Numbered from the stretch's first letter, positions 26,596 to 36,493 are shown. The stretch: 64,000 nt of DNA from Sphingomonas sp. CFBP 13720 (GCF_014842075.1 NZ_JACYVA010000002.1:1-64000); one strand, 5' to 3'. Translations and numbers: made by a program. The notes: generated by a model from the sequence alone, not told the origin.

Positions 26596-28682
26596 TGTTC
26601 GCGCAACTCACCAACCCACGCACCCTGCTTCCGGCGCTGCGCAGTTCGGCGCTGCCCGGCGCGATCCTGCTGCTCGTCCTGCTGATGGTCGTGCCGATCC
26701 CGGCCTTTCTGCTCGACGTATTCTTCGTCATGAACATCATGATCTCGATCGCGGTGCTGATGGTCGCGCTCAACGCGCAGAAGCCGCTCGACTTCTCCGC
26801 CTTTCCGACCGTGCTGCTGTTCGCGACGCTGTTCCGGCTGGGGCTGAACGTCGCGTCGACCCGCGTCGTGCTGGTCCACGGGCACGAGGGCGAGGCGGCG
26901 GCGGGCCATGTGATCGAGGCGTTCGGCAGCTTCCTGATCGGCGGCGACTATGTCGTCGGCCTGTTCGTGTTCGCGATCCTGATCATCATCAACATGATCG
27001 TCGTGACCAAGGGCGCGGGGCGCGTGTCCGAAGTGTCGGCGCGCTTCACGCTGGACGCGCTGCCGGGCAAGCAGATGGCGATCGACGCCGATCTGAACGC
27101 GGGCCTCATCACCCCCGACGATGCCCGGACCAAGCGGATCGAAACCGGGGCCGAAGCCGATTTCTATGGCGCGATGGACGGTTCGTCGAAGTTCGTGAAG
27201 GGCGATGCGGTCGCCGGCCTGCTGATCCTTGCCATCAACATCGTCGGCGGGCTGATCCTTGGCGTGGTCAGCCACGGCATGGCGGTGGGCCAGGCGGCGC
27301 AGACCTATGTCCTGCTCGCGATCGGCGACGCACTGGTGGCGCAGGTGCCGTCGCTGCTGCTGTCGATCGCCGCCGCCGCGATCGTCACCCGCGTCACGTC
27401 CACCTCGCAACAGGATCTGGCGGGGCAGATCGGTTCGCAGTTCGCGTCGCATCGCACATGGGCACCGGTCGCGGGCATCCTTGGCCTGTTGGCGATGCTG
27501 CCGGGCATGCCGTTCCTCGTCCTTGCGCCCGCCGCCGGTATTTCGGGCTTCGCGGCATGGAAGCTGAGCAAGGCGAAGACCGCTCCGCCCCCGCCCCCGC
27601 CGATGCCCGAACCCACCGACCTGTCGCAGATCGGCTGGGAAGAAGTCAGCGATACGTGCCATGTCATGCTCGACATCGGCTATGGCCTCGTGCCGCTGGT
27701 CGACGAGCGCAAGGGTGCGCCGCTGATGGGCCGCATCACCGGGGTGCGCCGCCAGTTGTCGAAGGATCTGGGCTTCGTCGTCCCACAGGTACGGGTACGC
27801 GACGACATCAACCTGCCGCCGTTCACCTATCGCATCGTCATCGGCGGCGTGGTGGTGGGCGAGGACGTGGCGTCGGCGACCGAGATGCTGGCGCTCGACA
27901 CCGGTCAGGCGATCGGGATGCTCGACGGCAAGGCCGCGAAGGACCCGACCTTCGGCCTCGACGCGGTGTGGATCCAGCCCGACGACGCCGACGTGGCGAC
28001 CGGTTCGGGCTATCTCGTGGTCGATCCCGGCACGGTGATCGCCACCCATCTGAACCACATGCTGCTCCAGAACGCCGCCGACCTGCTGGGGCCGGACGAG
28101 GTGCAGGCGCTGCTCGACGGATTGAAGGACCGCGCCGCCAGCCTCGTCGCGTCGCTGTGCCCGCAGCCGCTGTCGCTGACCACGCTGACGCAGGTGCTGC
28201 GCGCGCTGTTGTCGGAGAACATCCCGCTGAAGGAATTCCGTCGCATCGCCGCCGCGATCGCGGTGACGGCGCAGCGCACGCTGGACGGCGACGAGATCGT
28301 CGAACTGATCCGCCCGCAACTGGGCGCGCTGATCATCCAGAAGCTGTGCGGGGTGCGCGAACCGTTGCGCGTCATGACGCTGGACGGTCAGCTGGAAGCG
28401 TTGCTGGGACAGGCGATGCGTGCCGATCCGTCGCGCCGCAACGCGATCGAGCCGGATCTGGGCCGCCGCATCGTCGATGCGCTGAGCCACGCCGCGCAAC
28501 CGTTGATGGCGGAGGCCAAGCCGTTCGCGCTGGTGGTGCAGCCCGCGATCCGCGTGGCGATCCGCAAGCTGGTACGCACCTGTCTGCCGGACACGCCGGT
28601 CCTCAGCTTCTTCGAGGTTCCCGAGGACAAGGCCGTCGAAGTCGTCGCCGTGATCGGCGCACCGGAGGCACTCGCCGCATGA
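26595..28682 (+). CDS. flhA: Flagellar export apparatus protein FlhA
   Basis: 695-residue gatekeeper of the flagellar type III export channel. The N-terminal half (about 15-325) holds eight predicted membrane helices and the FHIPEP cytoplasmic loop (VSARFTLDALPGKQMAIDADLNAG near 143-168 and a GDAVAGLLILAINIVGG stretch). The C-terminal half is the cytoplasmic chaperone-docking domain (LGFVVPQVRVRDDINLPPFTYRI, LRALLSENIPLKEFRRI, RTCLPDTPVLSFFEVP). Length is standard. It overlaps the muramidase gene by 1 bp and fliA by 4 bp. Confidence 0.97.
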   Translation: MFAQLTNPRTLLPALRSSALPGAILLLVLLMVVPIPAFLLDVFFVMNIMISIAVLMVALNAQKPLDFSAFPTVLLFATLFRLGLNVASTRVVLVHGHEGEAAAGHVIEAFGSFLIGGDYVVGLFVFAILIIINMIVVTKGAGRVSEVSARFTLDALPGKQMAIDADLNAGLITPDDARTKRIETGAEADFYGAMDGSSKFVKGDAVAGLLILAINIVGGLILGVVSHGMAVGQAAQTYVLLAIGDALVAQVPSLLLSIAAAAIVTRVTSTSQQDLAGQIGSQFASHRTWAPVAGILGLLAMLPGMPFLVLAPAAGISGFAAWKLSKAKTAPPPPPPMPEPTDLSQIGWEEVSDTCHVMLDIGYGLVPLVDERKGAPLMGRITGVRRQLSKDLGFVVPQVRVRDDINLPPFTYRIVIGGVVVGEDVASATEMLALDTGQAIGMLDGKAAKDPTFGLDAVWIQPDDADVATGSGYLVVDPGTVIATHLNHMLLQNAADLLGPDEVQALLDGLKDRAASLVASLCPQPLSLTTLTQVLRALLSENIPLKEFRRIAAAIAVTAQRTLDGDEIVELIRPQLGALIIQKLCGVREPLRVMTLDGQLEALLGQAMRADPSRRNAIEPDLGRRIVDALSHAAQPLMAEAKPFALVVQPAIRVAIRKLVRTCLPDTPVLSFFEVPEDKAVEVVAVIGAPEALAA

Positions 28683-29407
28683 ACGCGCCCTTCTTCCCGC
28701 CGGTCTATACCCGCACCGCCCGCCCAGGTGGCGACGGCGACGCGCTGATCCGCCGGCATTTGCCGCTGGTCCGCCGCATTGCGTGGCACGTCCACGGCCA
28801 TATGAGCAGCATGATCGACGTCGAGGATCTGGTGCAGGTCGGGCTGGTCGCGCTGGTCGAGGCGGTCCCGATGTTCGAGGATCGTGGGCAGGTGACGTTC
28901 GAACAATATCTGGCGACGCGGCTGCGCGGCGCGATGATCGACGAACTCCGGCGGCAGGCGACGATCAGCCGTGGAGCGATGAAGCGGCGGCGCGACTATG
29001 CGAAAGCGGTCGCGGCGCTGACCCACGAACTGGGCCGCGCGCCCCTGCCGGCGGAAATCGCCGACCGGCTGGGCGTACCGATCGGCCGGCTGCGACAGGA
29101 TTATGCCGACGTGCAGGCACTGCAATTCGATTCGATCGACGAGCTGTATTCGGACGAGGCACCGTGGTTCATGGACGACGGCCCCGATGCGTTCGAGGCG
29201 ATGGCCGAAGGCGAACTGCGCACCGCGCTGATCGAGGCGATCACCGCGCTGCCCGAACGCGAGGCGCTGGTCATCCAGCTCTATTATGTCGAGGAACTGA
29301 ACCTGGAAGAGATCGGACAGGTGCTGGGCGTCGGTTCGGCGCGCATCTGCCAGATCAAGAAGGCGGCGCATGAGCGATTGCGCAAAGCGCTGGCCCGACA
29401 GGGGTAA
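28679..29407 (+). CDS. fliA: Flagellar sigma factor FliA (sigma-28)
   Basis: 242-residue alternative sigma factor for late flagellar genes. Region 2 spans about 20-95 (HLPLVRRIAWHVHGHMSSMIDVEDLVQVGLVALVEAVPMF, TRLRGAMIDELRRQ), region 3 about 100-165 and region 4 about 180-240 (ALPEREALVIQLYYVEELNLEEIGQVLGVGSARICQIKKAAHERLRK). Its targets in this window are probably flgM-flgN, flagellin and fliD-fliS. The ATG overlaps the flhA stop (ATGA) and a terminator follows the gene. Confidence 0.95.
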   Translation: MNAPFFPPVYTRTARPGGDGDALIRRHLPLVRRIAWHVHGHMSSMIDVEDLVQVGLVALVEAVPMFEDRGQVTFEQYLATRLRGAMIDELRRQATISRGAMKRRRDYAKAVAALTHELGRAPLPAEIADRLGVPIGRLRQDYADVQALQFDSIDELYSDEAPWFMDDGPDAFEAMAEGELRTALIEAITALPEREALVIQLYYVEELNLEEIGQVLGVGSARICQIKKAAHERLRKALARQG

Positions 29408-29432
29408 CATCCTGTCATTGCTATAGAAAGAA

Positions 29433-29462
29433 GGTCCGGGCGGTGTCGTCCGGGCCTTTTTT
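29433..29462 (+). terminator. Intrinsic terminator after fliA
   Basis: GGTCCGG (29433-29439) pairs with CCGGGCC (29450-29456), including one G-T pair, with a 10-nt loop and a run of six T at 29457-29462. It lies 26 bp beyond the fliA stop and ends the muramidase-flhA-fliA transcript. Confidence 0.85.
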
Positions 29463-29552
29463 CATGGCCAAAGGTCACAAAGGTCACACTCGTGCGCAGT
29501 TTGCGGATGCGTGACCGTTCAGGCTGGGTAGCTATCGGGCAGCGAACGACTT

Positions 29553-29609
29553 CGAGGGTGCTTCGATAGGCGCCTTCGACTTCGCTCAGTCGCACCTCAG
29601 CATGAACGG
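29553..29609. repeat. Degenerate REP-like element, copy 3
   Basis: GGTGCTTCGATAGGCGCCTTCGACTTCGCTCAGT followed by CACCTCAGCATGAACGG reproduces the right half of the element seen at 17704-17814. The left arm is missing or eroded. It lies in the 544-bp gene-free gap between fliA and flagellin, along with a tandem repeat and two terminators; no gene is supported in that gap. Confidence 0.6.
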
Positions 29610-29772
29610 GTATGTGTATCCGTATCGTACCTCGCCGGTTGAAGGTGCAGCGCACAGGCGCGCGATCGACGGTTTCAAAGACAGTCGGGATGGTATCCGA
29701 TGGCGGCGCTGTAGGAAAGCGCACCGATACCGCGCCTAGAACGACCGTAGGCACACACGCCCGACTCACGCC

Positions 29773-29845
<73 letters not shown>

Positions 29846-29847
29846 AC

Positions 29848-29879
29848 AAAAAACCCCGGCAACCATAAGGTTGCCGGGG
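29848..29879 (-). terminator. Intrinsic terminator of the flagellin gene
   Basis: Read on the minus strand, CCCCGGCAACC pairs with GGTTGCCGGGG around the loop TTAT: a perfect 11-bp GC-rich stem followed by six T. It is the strongest intrinsic terminator seen in the window and lies 73 bp beyond the flagellin stop, as expected for a very highly expressed gene. Confidence 0.93.
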
Positions 29880-29951
29880 ATACCCGTTGCCGGGAGTTTG
29901 GTCCGGTCCCGCCGCCGCTTCAAGGGGGGGTCGCCGGAACCGGAACTACGG

Positions 29952-31928
29952 TTAGCCGAGCAGCTTGAGCACGCCCTGCTGCGACTGGTTTGCCTGTGCC
30001 AGCATCGCGGTGGATGCCTGGCTCAAGATCTGCGCCCGGGCGAGTGCGGTCGATTCGGCCGAGAAGTCGGCGTCCTCGATGCGGCTGCGGGCTTCCTGAA
30101 GGTTCGACGAGGTGGTGGTCAGGTTGTTGACCGTGACCTGCAGCCGGTTCTGCACCGCACCCAGATCGCCGCGCGTCGCCGAAATCTGGTCGAGCGCCGC
30201 GTCGATCTTGGCCATGGCGTTGTTCGCGTCATCCACCGTTTCGATCGAAAGCTTCGTACCGGTGGCGGCCGCCGCCGTGCTGCCCTGCTGGGCAAGGCCC
30301 ATCTTGGTCGCGCCGTCGCCTTCGATACGGACCGACGAACCATCCTTGCTGACCAACTGGAGCGAGCCGGTCGCCGCGTTTCCGACGGTGACGACATTGC
30401 CGCCCGCATCCGCCAGTGCCGAAACGCCCGTGCCGACGCCATTCGCGACGGTCACGTTGGCGCCGGACGACGACGTGATGACCAGCTTGCCCTTTTCGTC
30501 CGCGCTTGCCGTAACGCCGGCACCCGAACCGTTGATGTCGGTGATGATCGAATCGAGGGTCTTGTTCGCGGTAAGGTTGATCGTCTTGCCGTTCACGGTC
30601 ATCGTCGAGGTCGCGCCGTAGTTCGCCGGTGCCAGCGTCACGGTGACCTTCGTTTCCGCCGTGGCGGTAACGCCGGTATCGGCGGACTTGGCGTTGATCG
30701 CCGCCGCCTTGGCAGCTGCGGACTCATCCGCCGACCCACCGATCGCGATGCCGTTGATCGACAGCTTGTCGCTGGCTTCGAACTTGGAGTTGCTGACGAC
30801 GGTGCCCTTGATGCCGGTGCCGTCGGCACTGGTCACGTTGAGGCCGAGGTTCTGCAATTCGGTCGCGGTGGTTGCGCCGGCCGTGGCGCTGCTGCTGATC
30901 TTGAGGGCGCTGCCGTCGGTGGTGCTGAGCGCGACATAGCCCTGGTTGACCGCGCCGGACGTGAAGCCGGCCTTCGCCGCGCCGCCGGTGCCCGAACCTT
31001 CGGTGACGGAGATGCTCTTGCCGGTGTCGTTGGCGAGGACGATCTTGCCGTCCTTGATCGATGCCGTGACGCCACCGACGTCGCGGTTGATGTTCGATAC
31101 CAGCTGTTCGAGGCTGGTCGCGCCGCCCACGTCGACCGCGGTGCCGCCGTCGACCGAAATCTTCAGGTCGCCGCTGGCCCAGCTGGTGCCGGTCGGGGCC
31201 GTGCCCTGGACTTCGTTATATGCCTTGGCCGTCACACCGGTCGCGGTCGTGTTGGCGTTGATGGCGTCGGCCAGGCCAGCCGCACCCTTCGTCGCCACCG
31301 GAAGCGTTCCCGTCTTGAACGCTGCGACGCCGTTCAGCAGGACGTCGTCGATGGCGCTGGGAGCCGGGCTGGTATTGACCCGGCCGGTCGTCACCTGACC
31401 ACCCGTGCCGGCACCGGTCAGGCCAAGGTCGGCAGTCGACGTGCCGGCGAGCGACACGGCGATCGTCTGACCTGCATTGGTGCCGGTCTGGAGCGTCACG
31501 CCCTTGGCCGAACCGTCGAGCAGGTTGATGCCGTTGAAGTTCGTGGTCTTCGAAATGTCGTCGATCTGCGCGGTGAGCTGCGATACTTCGGCCTGAAGCG
31601 CCTTGCGTTCCGACGCGCCCAGCGTGCCGTTGGCCGACTGGGTCGCCAGTTCCTTCATGCGCTGCAGCATGTTGGTGACTTCGCCCAGCGCGCCTTCGGC
31701 GGTCTGCGCCATCGAGATGCCGTCGTTGGCGTTGCGCATCGCGACGTTCATCGACTTGATCTGGCTGGTCATGCGGCTGGCGATCGCCAGGCCGGCGGCG
31801 TCGTCCTTCGCCGAATTGATGCGCTTGCCGGTCGACAGGCGTTCCATCGAGGACTTGAGTGCTTCGCTGGCCGACGTGGTGGCGTTGGCTGCGCGCAGCG
31901 AGCCGATATTGGTACCGATGACGGTCAT
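29952..31928 (-). CDS. fliC: Flagellin
   Basis: 658-residue filament subunit. The ATG at 31928 has GGAG at the right distance; the in-frame ATG at 31997 was rejected since flagellin should begin [10 protein letters not shown]. Residues 1-170 form the D0/D1 helices ([55 protein letters not shown]). Residues about 565-658 are the matching C-terminal part, ending [14 protein letters not shown]. Between them are roughly 390 residues of Gly/Ala/Thr/Val-rich surface domain with two Flagellin_IN-like repeats (near 265 and 440). This is large for an alphaproteobacterial flagellin, often about 270-400 residues. It is the only flagellin gene here. Confidence 0.95.
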   Translation of the reverse strand: MTVIGTNIGSLRAANATTSASEALKSSMERLSTGKRINSAKDDAAGLAIASRMTSQIKSMNVAMRNANDGISMAQTAEGALGEVTNMLQRMKELATQSANGTLGASERKALQAEVSQLTAQIDDISKTTNFNGINLLDGSAKGVTLQTGTNAGQTIAVSLAGTSTADLGLTGAGTGGQVTTGRVNTSPAPSAIDDVLLNGVAAFKTGTLPVATKGAAGLADAINANTTATGVTAKAYNEVQGTAPTGTSWASGDLKISVDGGTAVDVGGATSLEQLVSNINRDVGGVTASIKDGKIVLANDTGKSISVTEGSGTGGAAKAGFTSGAVNQGYVALSTTDGSALKISSSATAGATTATELQNLGLNVTSADGTGIKGTVVSNSKFEASDKLSINGIAIGGSADESAAAKAAAINAKSADTGVTATAETKVTVTLAPANYGATSTMTVNGKTINLTANKTLDSIITDINGSGAGVTASADEKGKLVITSSSGANVTVANGVGTGVSALADAGGNVVTVGNAATGSLQLVSKDGSSVRIEGDGATKMGLAQQGSTAAAATGTKLSIETVDDANNAMAKIDAALDQISATRGDLGAVQNRLQVTVNNLTTTSSNLQEARSRIEDADFSAESTALARAQILSQASTAMLAQANQSQQGVLKLLG

Positions 31929-32002
31929 GGTAATTTCTCCAGTCTGTATCAGCGCCCCGCATCCCCCCTTTGAAGCGATCGGGAACGAAGCTGCCATCAG
32001 GA

Positions 32003-32029
32003 GTAACGACCGGGTCCCGCCGATATTTA
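32003..32029 (-). promoter_or_regulatory. Candidate sigma-28 promoter of flagellin
   Basis: On the minus strand CTAAATATC, then exactly 11 bp, then GTCGTTAC. The leading CTAAA and the G[T/C]CG-T-T pattern are shared with the flgM and fliD candidates. Match to the enterobacterial consensus is 5 of 8 in both boxes, so this is weaker than the flgM site. Predicted start is near 31996, 68 nt before the ATG. Confidence 0.5.
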
Positions 32030-32108
32030 GCGGGAAAAATGCGACGAGTTGCAGCCGGATCGCGGGAACTTTTTCTACGCGCGCGCTGCGTACGCGGAAT
32101 ACAGAGCC

Positions 32109-32137
32109 AAAATGGCGTCCATTTTACCGGGGGTTAA
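32109..32137 (+). promoter_or_regulatory. CtrA-like box and overlapping palindrome before flbD
   Basis: AAAATGG-CGT-CCATTTT (32109-32125) is a perfect 7-bp inverted repeat. It overlaps TTTA-N7-TTAAC (32123-32138), which fits the CtrA consensus TTAA-N7-TTAA with one mismatch. The stretch is strikingly AT-rich in a GC-rich genome and lies 47-75 bp before the flbD start, where the control of the flagellar master activator should be. CtrA drives class II flagellar genes in Caulobacter; assignment here is inference. Confidence 0.5.
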
Positions 32138-32183
32138 CCAGCGATACGGCAAGAGGGAATCGTTCAGGGAGAATTCGAAACCG

Positions 32184-33452
32184 ATGCGATCGCTCTATCC
32201 ATCCGCCGCCGTACTGGCCACGCGCTTCACGCTCGTGTCGTCGTTGCGCGCGCAGGGGTTTGCGCTGGCGAATGCCGGGCAGAAGCCGCAGGCCGGCGAC
32301 GTTTTCCTGGTGATGGAAGGCGAAGTCCCGCCGATCGCACAGCGCACGCTGGTGCTGGCCGACGGACCCGTTTCGGCGACGCCGTTCGCCGCCGGTCGCC
32401 CTGCCCGCCTCTCCTATTCGCACAACCACACCGAACTGGGCCACGCATTCGCCGCCGCGCTGCTGCGCGGCCGGCATGAAGCGGTGGCCGCCGATCCCGA
32501 AAGCCTTGCGCTCCACGCGCTGGCCCGCCGCGTCGCCGCCGCCGACATCACCGTGCTGGTCAACGGCCCGACCGGCACCGGCAAAGAAGTGCTGGCACGC
32601 ACCATTCACGCCGAAAGCGACCGCGCCGACGGCCCGTTCGTGGCGATCAACTGCGCCGCGCTGCCCGAAGCGATGCTGGAAGCGATGCTGTTCGGCCATG
32701 TGAAGGGCGCGTTCACCGGCGCCGCCGCCGCCGGACAGGGTTTCTTTCGCGCCGCGCATGGCGGCACGCTGCTGCTCGACGAGATCGCCGAACTGCCGCT
32801 GCCGTTGCAGGCCAAGCTGCTGCGCGTGTTGCAGGAGCGCGAAGTCGTGCCGATCGGCGCGACCGAGGCGGAGCCGGTCGACGTGCGCATCGTCGCCTGC
32901 GCCAATCGCGACCTGCACGACGAGGTCGCGGCGGGGCGGTTCCGCGCCGACCTGTATTACCGGTTGAGCGTGTTCCCGCTGTCGACGCGCGCACTGGCCG
33001 ACCGGCCGGGCGACGTCCCGGCGCTGGCGGCGGCGATGATCGTGCGCCATGCGGGCGGACGGGCGACACTGCCATGGCTTTCGGACGATGCGCTGGCAGT
33101 GCTGGCGCAGCACGACTGGCCGGGCAATGCGCGCGAGCTGGAAAATGTGATCCAGCGCGCGCTGCTGCTGGGCATGGGCGACCGGATCGAGGCGGCGGAC
33201 ATCGTGTTCGACCGGGCACCGGTCGCGGCACGCGCGGCGGAACCGGCGGCGGGGACGCTGACCAACATCGTGCAGATCCACGAGTTCGCGGCGATCCGCC
33301 GCACGCTGGAGGAATGCGGCGGCAGCCGCGTCGAAACCGCGAAGCGGCTGGGCATTTCGGAGCGCACGCTGCGCTATCGCCTCGCCAAGGCGCGTGACGC
33401 GGGCGAGCCGATGGCCCAGCCGTTGGCCCAGCCGCTCGCGGTGTCGGCATGA
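32184..33452 (+). CDS. flbD: FlbD-like sigma-54-dependent activator
   Basis: 422-residue bacterial enhancer-binding protein. The AAA+ domain spans about 100-335: Walker A GPTGTGKE near 127-134, the sigma-54-contacting GAFTGA loop at about 175-180, Walker B LLLDEI near 195-200, and the sensor region FRADLYYRL near 255. The C-terminal Fis-type helix-turn-helix ([20 protein letters not shown]) is near 384-403. The first 90 residues do not look like a phosphorylatable receiver. The ATG at 32184 was chosen as it precedes the conserved part and has GGGAGAA upstream. Its stop overlaps the fliE start, so it heads the rightward operon. Confidence 0.9.
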   Translation: MRSLYPSAAVLATRFTLVSSLRAQGFALANAGQKPQAGDVFLVMEGEVPPIAQRTLVLADGPVSATPFAAGRPARLSYSHNHTELGHAFAAALLRGRHEAVAADPESLALHALARRVAAADITVLVNGPTGTGKEVLARTIHAESDRADGPFVAINCAALPEAMLEAMLFGHVKGAFTGAAAAGQGFFRAAHGGTLLLDEIAELPLPLQAKLLRVLQEREVVPIGATEAEPVDVRIVACANRDLHDEVAAGRFRADLYYRLSVFPLSTRALADRPGDVPALAAAMIVRHAGGRATLPWLSDDALAVLAQHDWPGNARELENVIQRALLLGMGDRIEAADIVFDRAPVAARAAEPAAGTLTNIVQIHEFAAIRRTLEECGGSRVETAKRLGISERTLRYRLAKARDAGEPMAQPLAQPLAVSA

Positions 33453-33808
33453 GCGGCGTCGGTGGCGTGGGCGGCGCGATGGGCATCGACCGGGTGATGC
33501 AGCTTCGCGCGCAGATCCTCGAACGCAATCAGGCGCTGTCCAAGGCGAATATGCAGGTCGCGGCCCCGGCCGCGGAGGCAGCGAAGCCCACCAGCTTCGC
33601 CGACACGATGGCCGGCGCGCTGAAGGGTGTGAACGCGCAGCAGAACCGGGCGAGCGAATTGTCGGCGATGTACGAACGCGGCGAGACCGTCGACATCGCC
33701 AAGGTGATGATGGCGCGCCAGCAGGCGTCGGTCGGGTTCGAGGCGACGATGCAGGTCAGGAACAAGTTATTGTCCGCGTACAAGGACATCATGAGCATGC
33801 CGGTCTGA
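33449..33808 (+). CDS. fliE: Hook-basal body junction protein FliE
   Basis: 119-residue adaptor between the MS ring and the rod. The C-terminal half matches FliE (SFADTMAGALKGVNAQQNRASELSAMYERGETVDIAKVMMARQQASVGFEATMQVRNKLLSAYKDIMSMPV), including the final DIM.MPV. The first 40 residues are variable. The start codon lies inside the flbD stop (ATGA). Confidence 0.94.
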   Translation: MSGVGGVGGAMGIDRVMQLRAQILERNQALSKANMQVAAPAAEAAKPTSFADTMAGALKGVNAQQNRASELSAMYERGETVDIAKVMMARQQASVGFEATMQVRNKLLSAYKDIMSMPV

Positions 33809-33809
33809 T

Positions 33810-35489
33810 ATGGAAAACGCCCTGACCCCTGTCGGCGGTACGGCCATCGGCCCGACCCGCTTCGCCAACCCGTTGAGCCAGATCGGCGGCATGCTGAAGC
33901 AGCCGGCCGTCAAGCGCAGCCTGCCGATGATCTTCATGGTCGGGCTGATCCTGTCCGCCGCGATCGCATGGATGGCGCTGGCCAGCCCGCCGCAGCGCCT
34001 GCTGTTCCCGCAATTGCCCGACAGCGACAAGCAGGCGGTGGTCGACGCGCTGGCCGCCGCGAACATCGACAGCGGCGTCGACGATTCGGGCGGCGTGACC
34101 GTGGGCGAGGACGATTATCACCGCGCCCGCATCCTGCTGGCCGGGCAGGACCTGCCCAAGGCCGCGCCAGGTGGCTATGCCATCCTCGACCAGTTGCCGA
34201 TGGGTGTGTCGCGCGCGGTGGAAGGCGAACGGCTGCGTCAGGCACGTGAGACCGAACTGGCGAAGTCGATCGGCGAGATCGAATCGGTGATGGATGCCCG
34301 CGTCCATCTGGCCATGCCGGAGTCGTCGGTGTTCGTGCGCGATCATGCGCAGCCTTCGGCATCGGTCATCGTCCGGTTGGAACCCGGCCGCAGCCTGAGC
34401 CAGGCGCAGGTGCGGTCGATCGTCAACCTCGTCGCGTCGTCGGTGCCGGGCATGAAGCCCGATCAGGTGACGATCATCGACCAGATGGGCGCGTTGCTGT
34501 CCAAACCGAACGACGGCAGCGGCGATGCCGGCGCGACCGATGCGCGGATCGATTATCAGCGGCGGATCGAGGACAAGTATCGCGCACAGCTCAACACGAT
34601 GCTGACGCCACTGCTGGGCGCGGGCAATTTCAGCGCGGAAATCCAGGCCGATGTCGATCTGGACGAAAGCCAGGCGACGCGCGAAAGCTATGACAAGCAG
34701 GGCGTGGTACGCGCCGAACAGGGCAACTGGCAGGGCAATTCGCCCGAGGCGCAGACCCCCGGCGGCATTCCCGGCGCGTTGAGCAACACGCCCCCCGCCC
34801 CATCGACGCTGGCGCAGGCCACGCCGGGTCCGGCGGGCGCGACGGTCCAGCCGGGCACCGCGCCCGGCGCGACGCCACCGGTCAAGACGACGGAGAATTT
34901 CAGCCGCGCCTATGATCTGGGGAAGGAAGTATCGGTCACGCGGCAGGCACCGGGCGGCATCCGCCGGCTGTCGGTCGCGGTGCTGCTGCGCGAGAACGAA
35001 GGCGGCAAGCCGCGATCGATCGCGGAGATCCAGCAGATCAACGATCTGGTGAAGGCCGCCGTCGGCTATAATGCGCAGCGGCAGGATCAGGTGACGGTCA
35101 TCAGCCGCAGATTCTCCGCATCCGCCACCGATGTCGCGGCGCGGCCATGGTATGACGCCGACTGGGTGCCGATGGCGGCGCGCAACGGCACCGCGCTGGT
35201 CATCGCGCTGCTGGTCCTGTTCCTCGGCGTGCGGCCGATGGCCAAGGCGCTGCTGAAGAAGCGCGAGACGCCGGAGACCGCCGGTGCGGCGACGGGCGGC
35301 GTCCTTGCCGGACCCGATGGCGACGCCGCCGGAACCGCCGCCGCCCCGCCGCAGGTCAGCATCGAAATGCTGGAAAGCGCACGCAGCTATGACGACCGGG
35401 TCGGGCTGGTGCGCGGCTTCACCCGCGACAATCCGGCACGCGCCGCGCTGGCGGTCCGCGACATGATCCAGTCGGACGGCAAATCGTGA
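33810..35489 (+). CDS. fliF: MS-ring protein FliF
   Basis: 559-residue inner-membrane ring protein on which the flagellum is built. Transmembrane helices lie near 38-56 and about 448-466, enclosing the periplasmic ring-building motifs (LRQARETELAKSIGEIESVMDARVHLAMPE near 141-170, ASVIVRLEPGRSLS). A Pro/Gly/Ala-rich insert spans about 305-360. The C-terminal cytoplasmic tail binds FliG. It starts 1 bp after the fliE stop and overlaps fliG by 4 bp. Confidence 0.96.
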   Translation: MENALTPVGGTAIGPTRFANPLSQIGGMLKQPAVKRSLPMIFMVGLILSAAIAWMALASPPQRLLFPQLPDSDKQAVVDALAAANIDSGVDDSGGVTVGEDDYHRARILLAGQDLPKAAPGGYAILDQLPMGVSRAVEGERLRQARETELAKSIGEIESVMDARVHLAMPESSVFVRDHAQPSASVIVRLEPGRSLSQAQVRSIVNLVASSVPGMKPDQVTIIDQMGALLSKPNDGSGDAGATDARIDYQRRIEDKYRAQLNTMLTPLLGAGNFSAEIQADVDLDESQATRESYDKQGVVRAEQGNWQGNSPEAQTPGGIPGALSNTPPAPSTLAQATPGPAGATVQPGTAPGATPPVKTTENFSRAYDLGKEVSVTRQAPGGIRRLSVAVLLRENEGGKPRSIAEIQQINDLVKAAVGYNAQRQDQVTVISRRFSASATDVAARPWYDADWVPMAARNGTALVIALLVLFLGVRPMAKALLKKRETPETAGAATGGVLAGPDGDAAGTAAAPPQVSIEMLESARSYDDRVGLVRGFTRDNPARAALAVRDMIQSDGKS

Positions 35490-36493
35490 CCGTACCCGCG
35501 CGACTTTATTCGGGCGTCGAGCGCGCCGCCGTATTGATGATGCTGGTCGGCGAGGAGGAAGCCGCCGCGATCCTCCAGAAACTGGAACCGGAGGAAGTGC
35601 GTCAACTGGGCAAGGCGATGTTCGCGGTGGCGGACGTCAGCGAGCCGGACGTGCAACTGGTGCTGGACGATTTCGTCGACCGCGCGCGTGAGCGGACGGC
35701 GGTCGGGTTCGACCCGCGCCCGCATATCGAAACGATGATGACCCGCGCCCTCGGCCCCGACAAGGCGGAAAGCGTGCTGGCGCGGATCATCCCGCCCGAA
35801 GCGGCGTGCGCGATCGACCTGCTCGACTGGCTCGACGCGGGCGAGATCGCCGGCCTGATCAAGGACGAACATCCGCAGATCGCCGCCGTACTGCTCGCCA
35901 ATCTGGACCCCGGCATCGCCGCACAGGTGCTGGAAAGCCTGCCCGAAGCGATCCAGCCGCAGATCCTGCACCGCATCGCGCGGCTGGGACCGATCACGCC
36001 CGAAGCGATCGAGACGCTGAAATCGATGCTGTCGCGGCGGATGGGCGCGCGGCAGTCGTCGGCGGGGCTGCAACTGGGCGGGACCAAGGACGCGGCGCGC
36101 ATCCTGTCGTCGGGCCGCAAGGCGACCGAGACGCGGGTGATGCCCAAGATCGCGAAGATCGACCGCGATGTGGCCAAGGCGATCGAGGAAGCGCTGTTCG
36201 TTTTCGACAACCTGCTGGAGATGGACGACAAGAATCTGGGCGTGCTGATCCGCAACGTCGACAGCGATACGCTGGTCCGCGCGCTGAAGGGCGTGGACGA
36301 GCCGGCACGGGCGCGTTTCCTCGGCTGTATGTCGGCACGCGCCGCCGACGGCATCCGCGACGAGATGGAAGCACGCGGGCCGATGAAGCTGACCGAAGTG
36401 CTGGACGCGCAAAAGGGCGTCATCACCGTCGCGCGGCAGCTGGCCAAGGACGGCACGATCATGATGGGCGGGGGCGAGGACGATTATGTTTGA
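35486..36493 (+). CDS. fliG: Rotor switch protein FliG
   Basis: 335-residue component of the C ring that receives torque from the stator. It shows the N-terminal FliF-binding region (ERAAVLMMLVGEEEAAAILQKLEPEEVRQLGKAM), the middle EHPQIAAVLLANLDP motif near 129-143, and the C-terminal torque helix region (LLEMDDKNLGVLIRNVDSDTLVRALKGVDEPARARFLGCMSARAADGIRDEME), whose charged residues face MotA. It overlaps fliH by 8 bp. Confidence 0.96.
   Translation: MTVPARLYSGVERAAVLMMLVGEEEAAAILQKLEPEEVRQLGKAMFAVADVSEPDVQLVLDDFVDRARERTAVGFDPRPHIETMMTRALGPDKAESVLARIIPPEAACAIDLLDWLDAGEIAGLIKDEHPQIAAVLLANLDPGIAAQVLESLPEAIQPQILHRIARLGPITPEAIETLKSMLSRRMGARQSSAGLQLGGTKDAARILSSGRKATETRVMPKIAKIDRDVAKAIEEALFVFDNLLEMDDKNLGVLIRNVDSDTLVRALKGVDEPARARFLGCMSARAADGIRDEMEARGPMKLTEVLDAQKGVITVARQLAKDGTIMMGGGEDDYV

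Noticed and set aside
32064..32090. GGAAC near flbD as an EcfG-type general stress promoter
   Set aside because: The required CGTT is not found 16-17 bp downstream.
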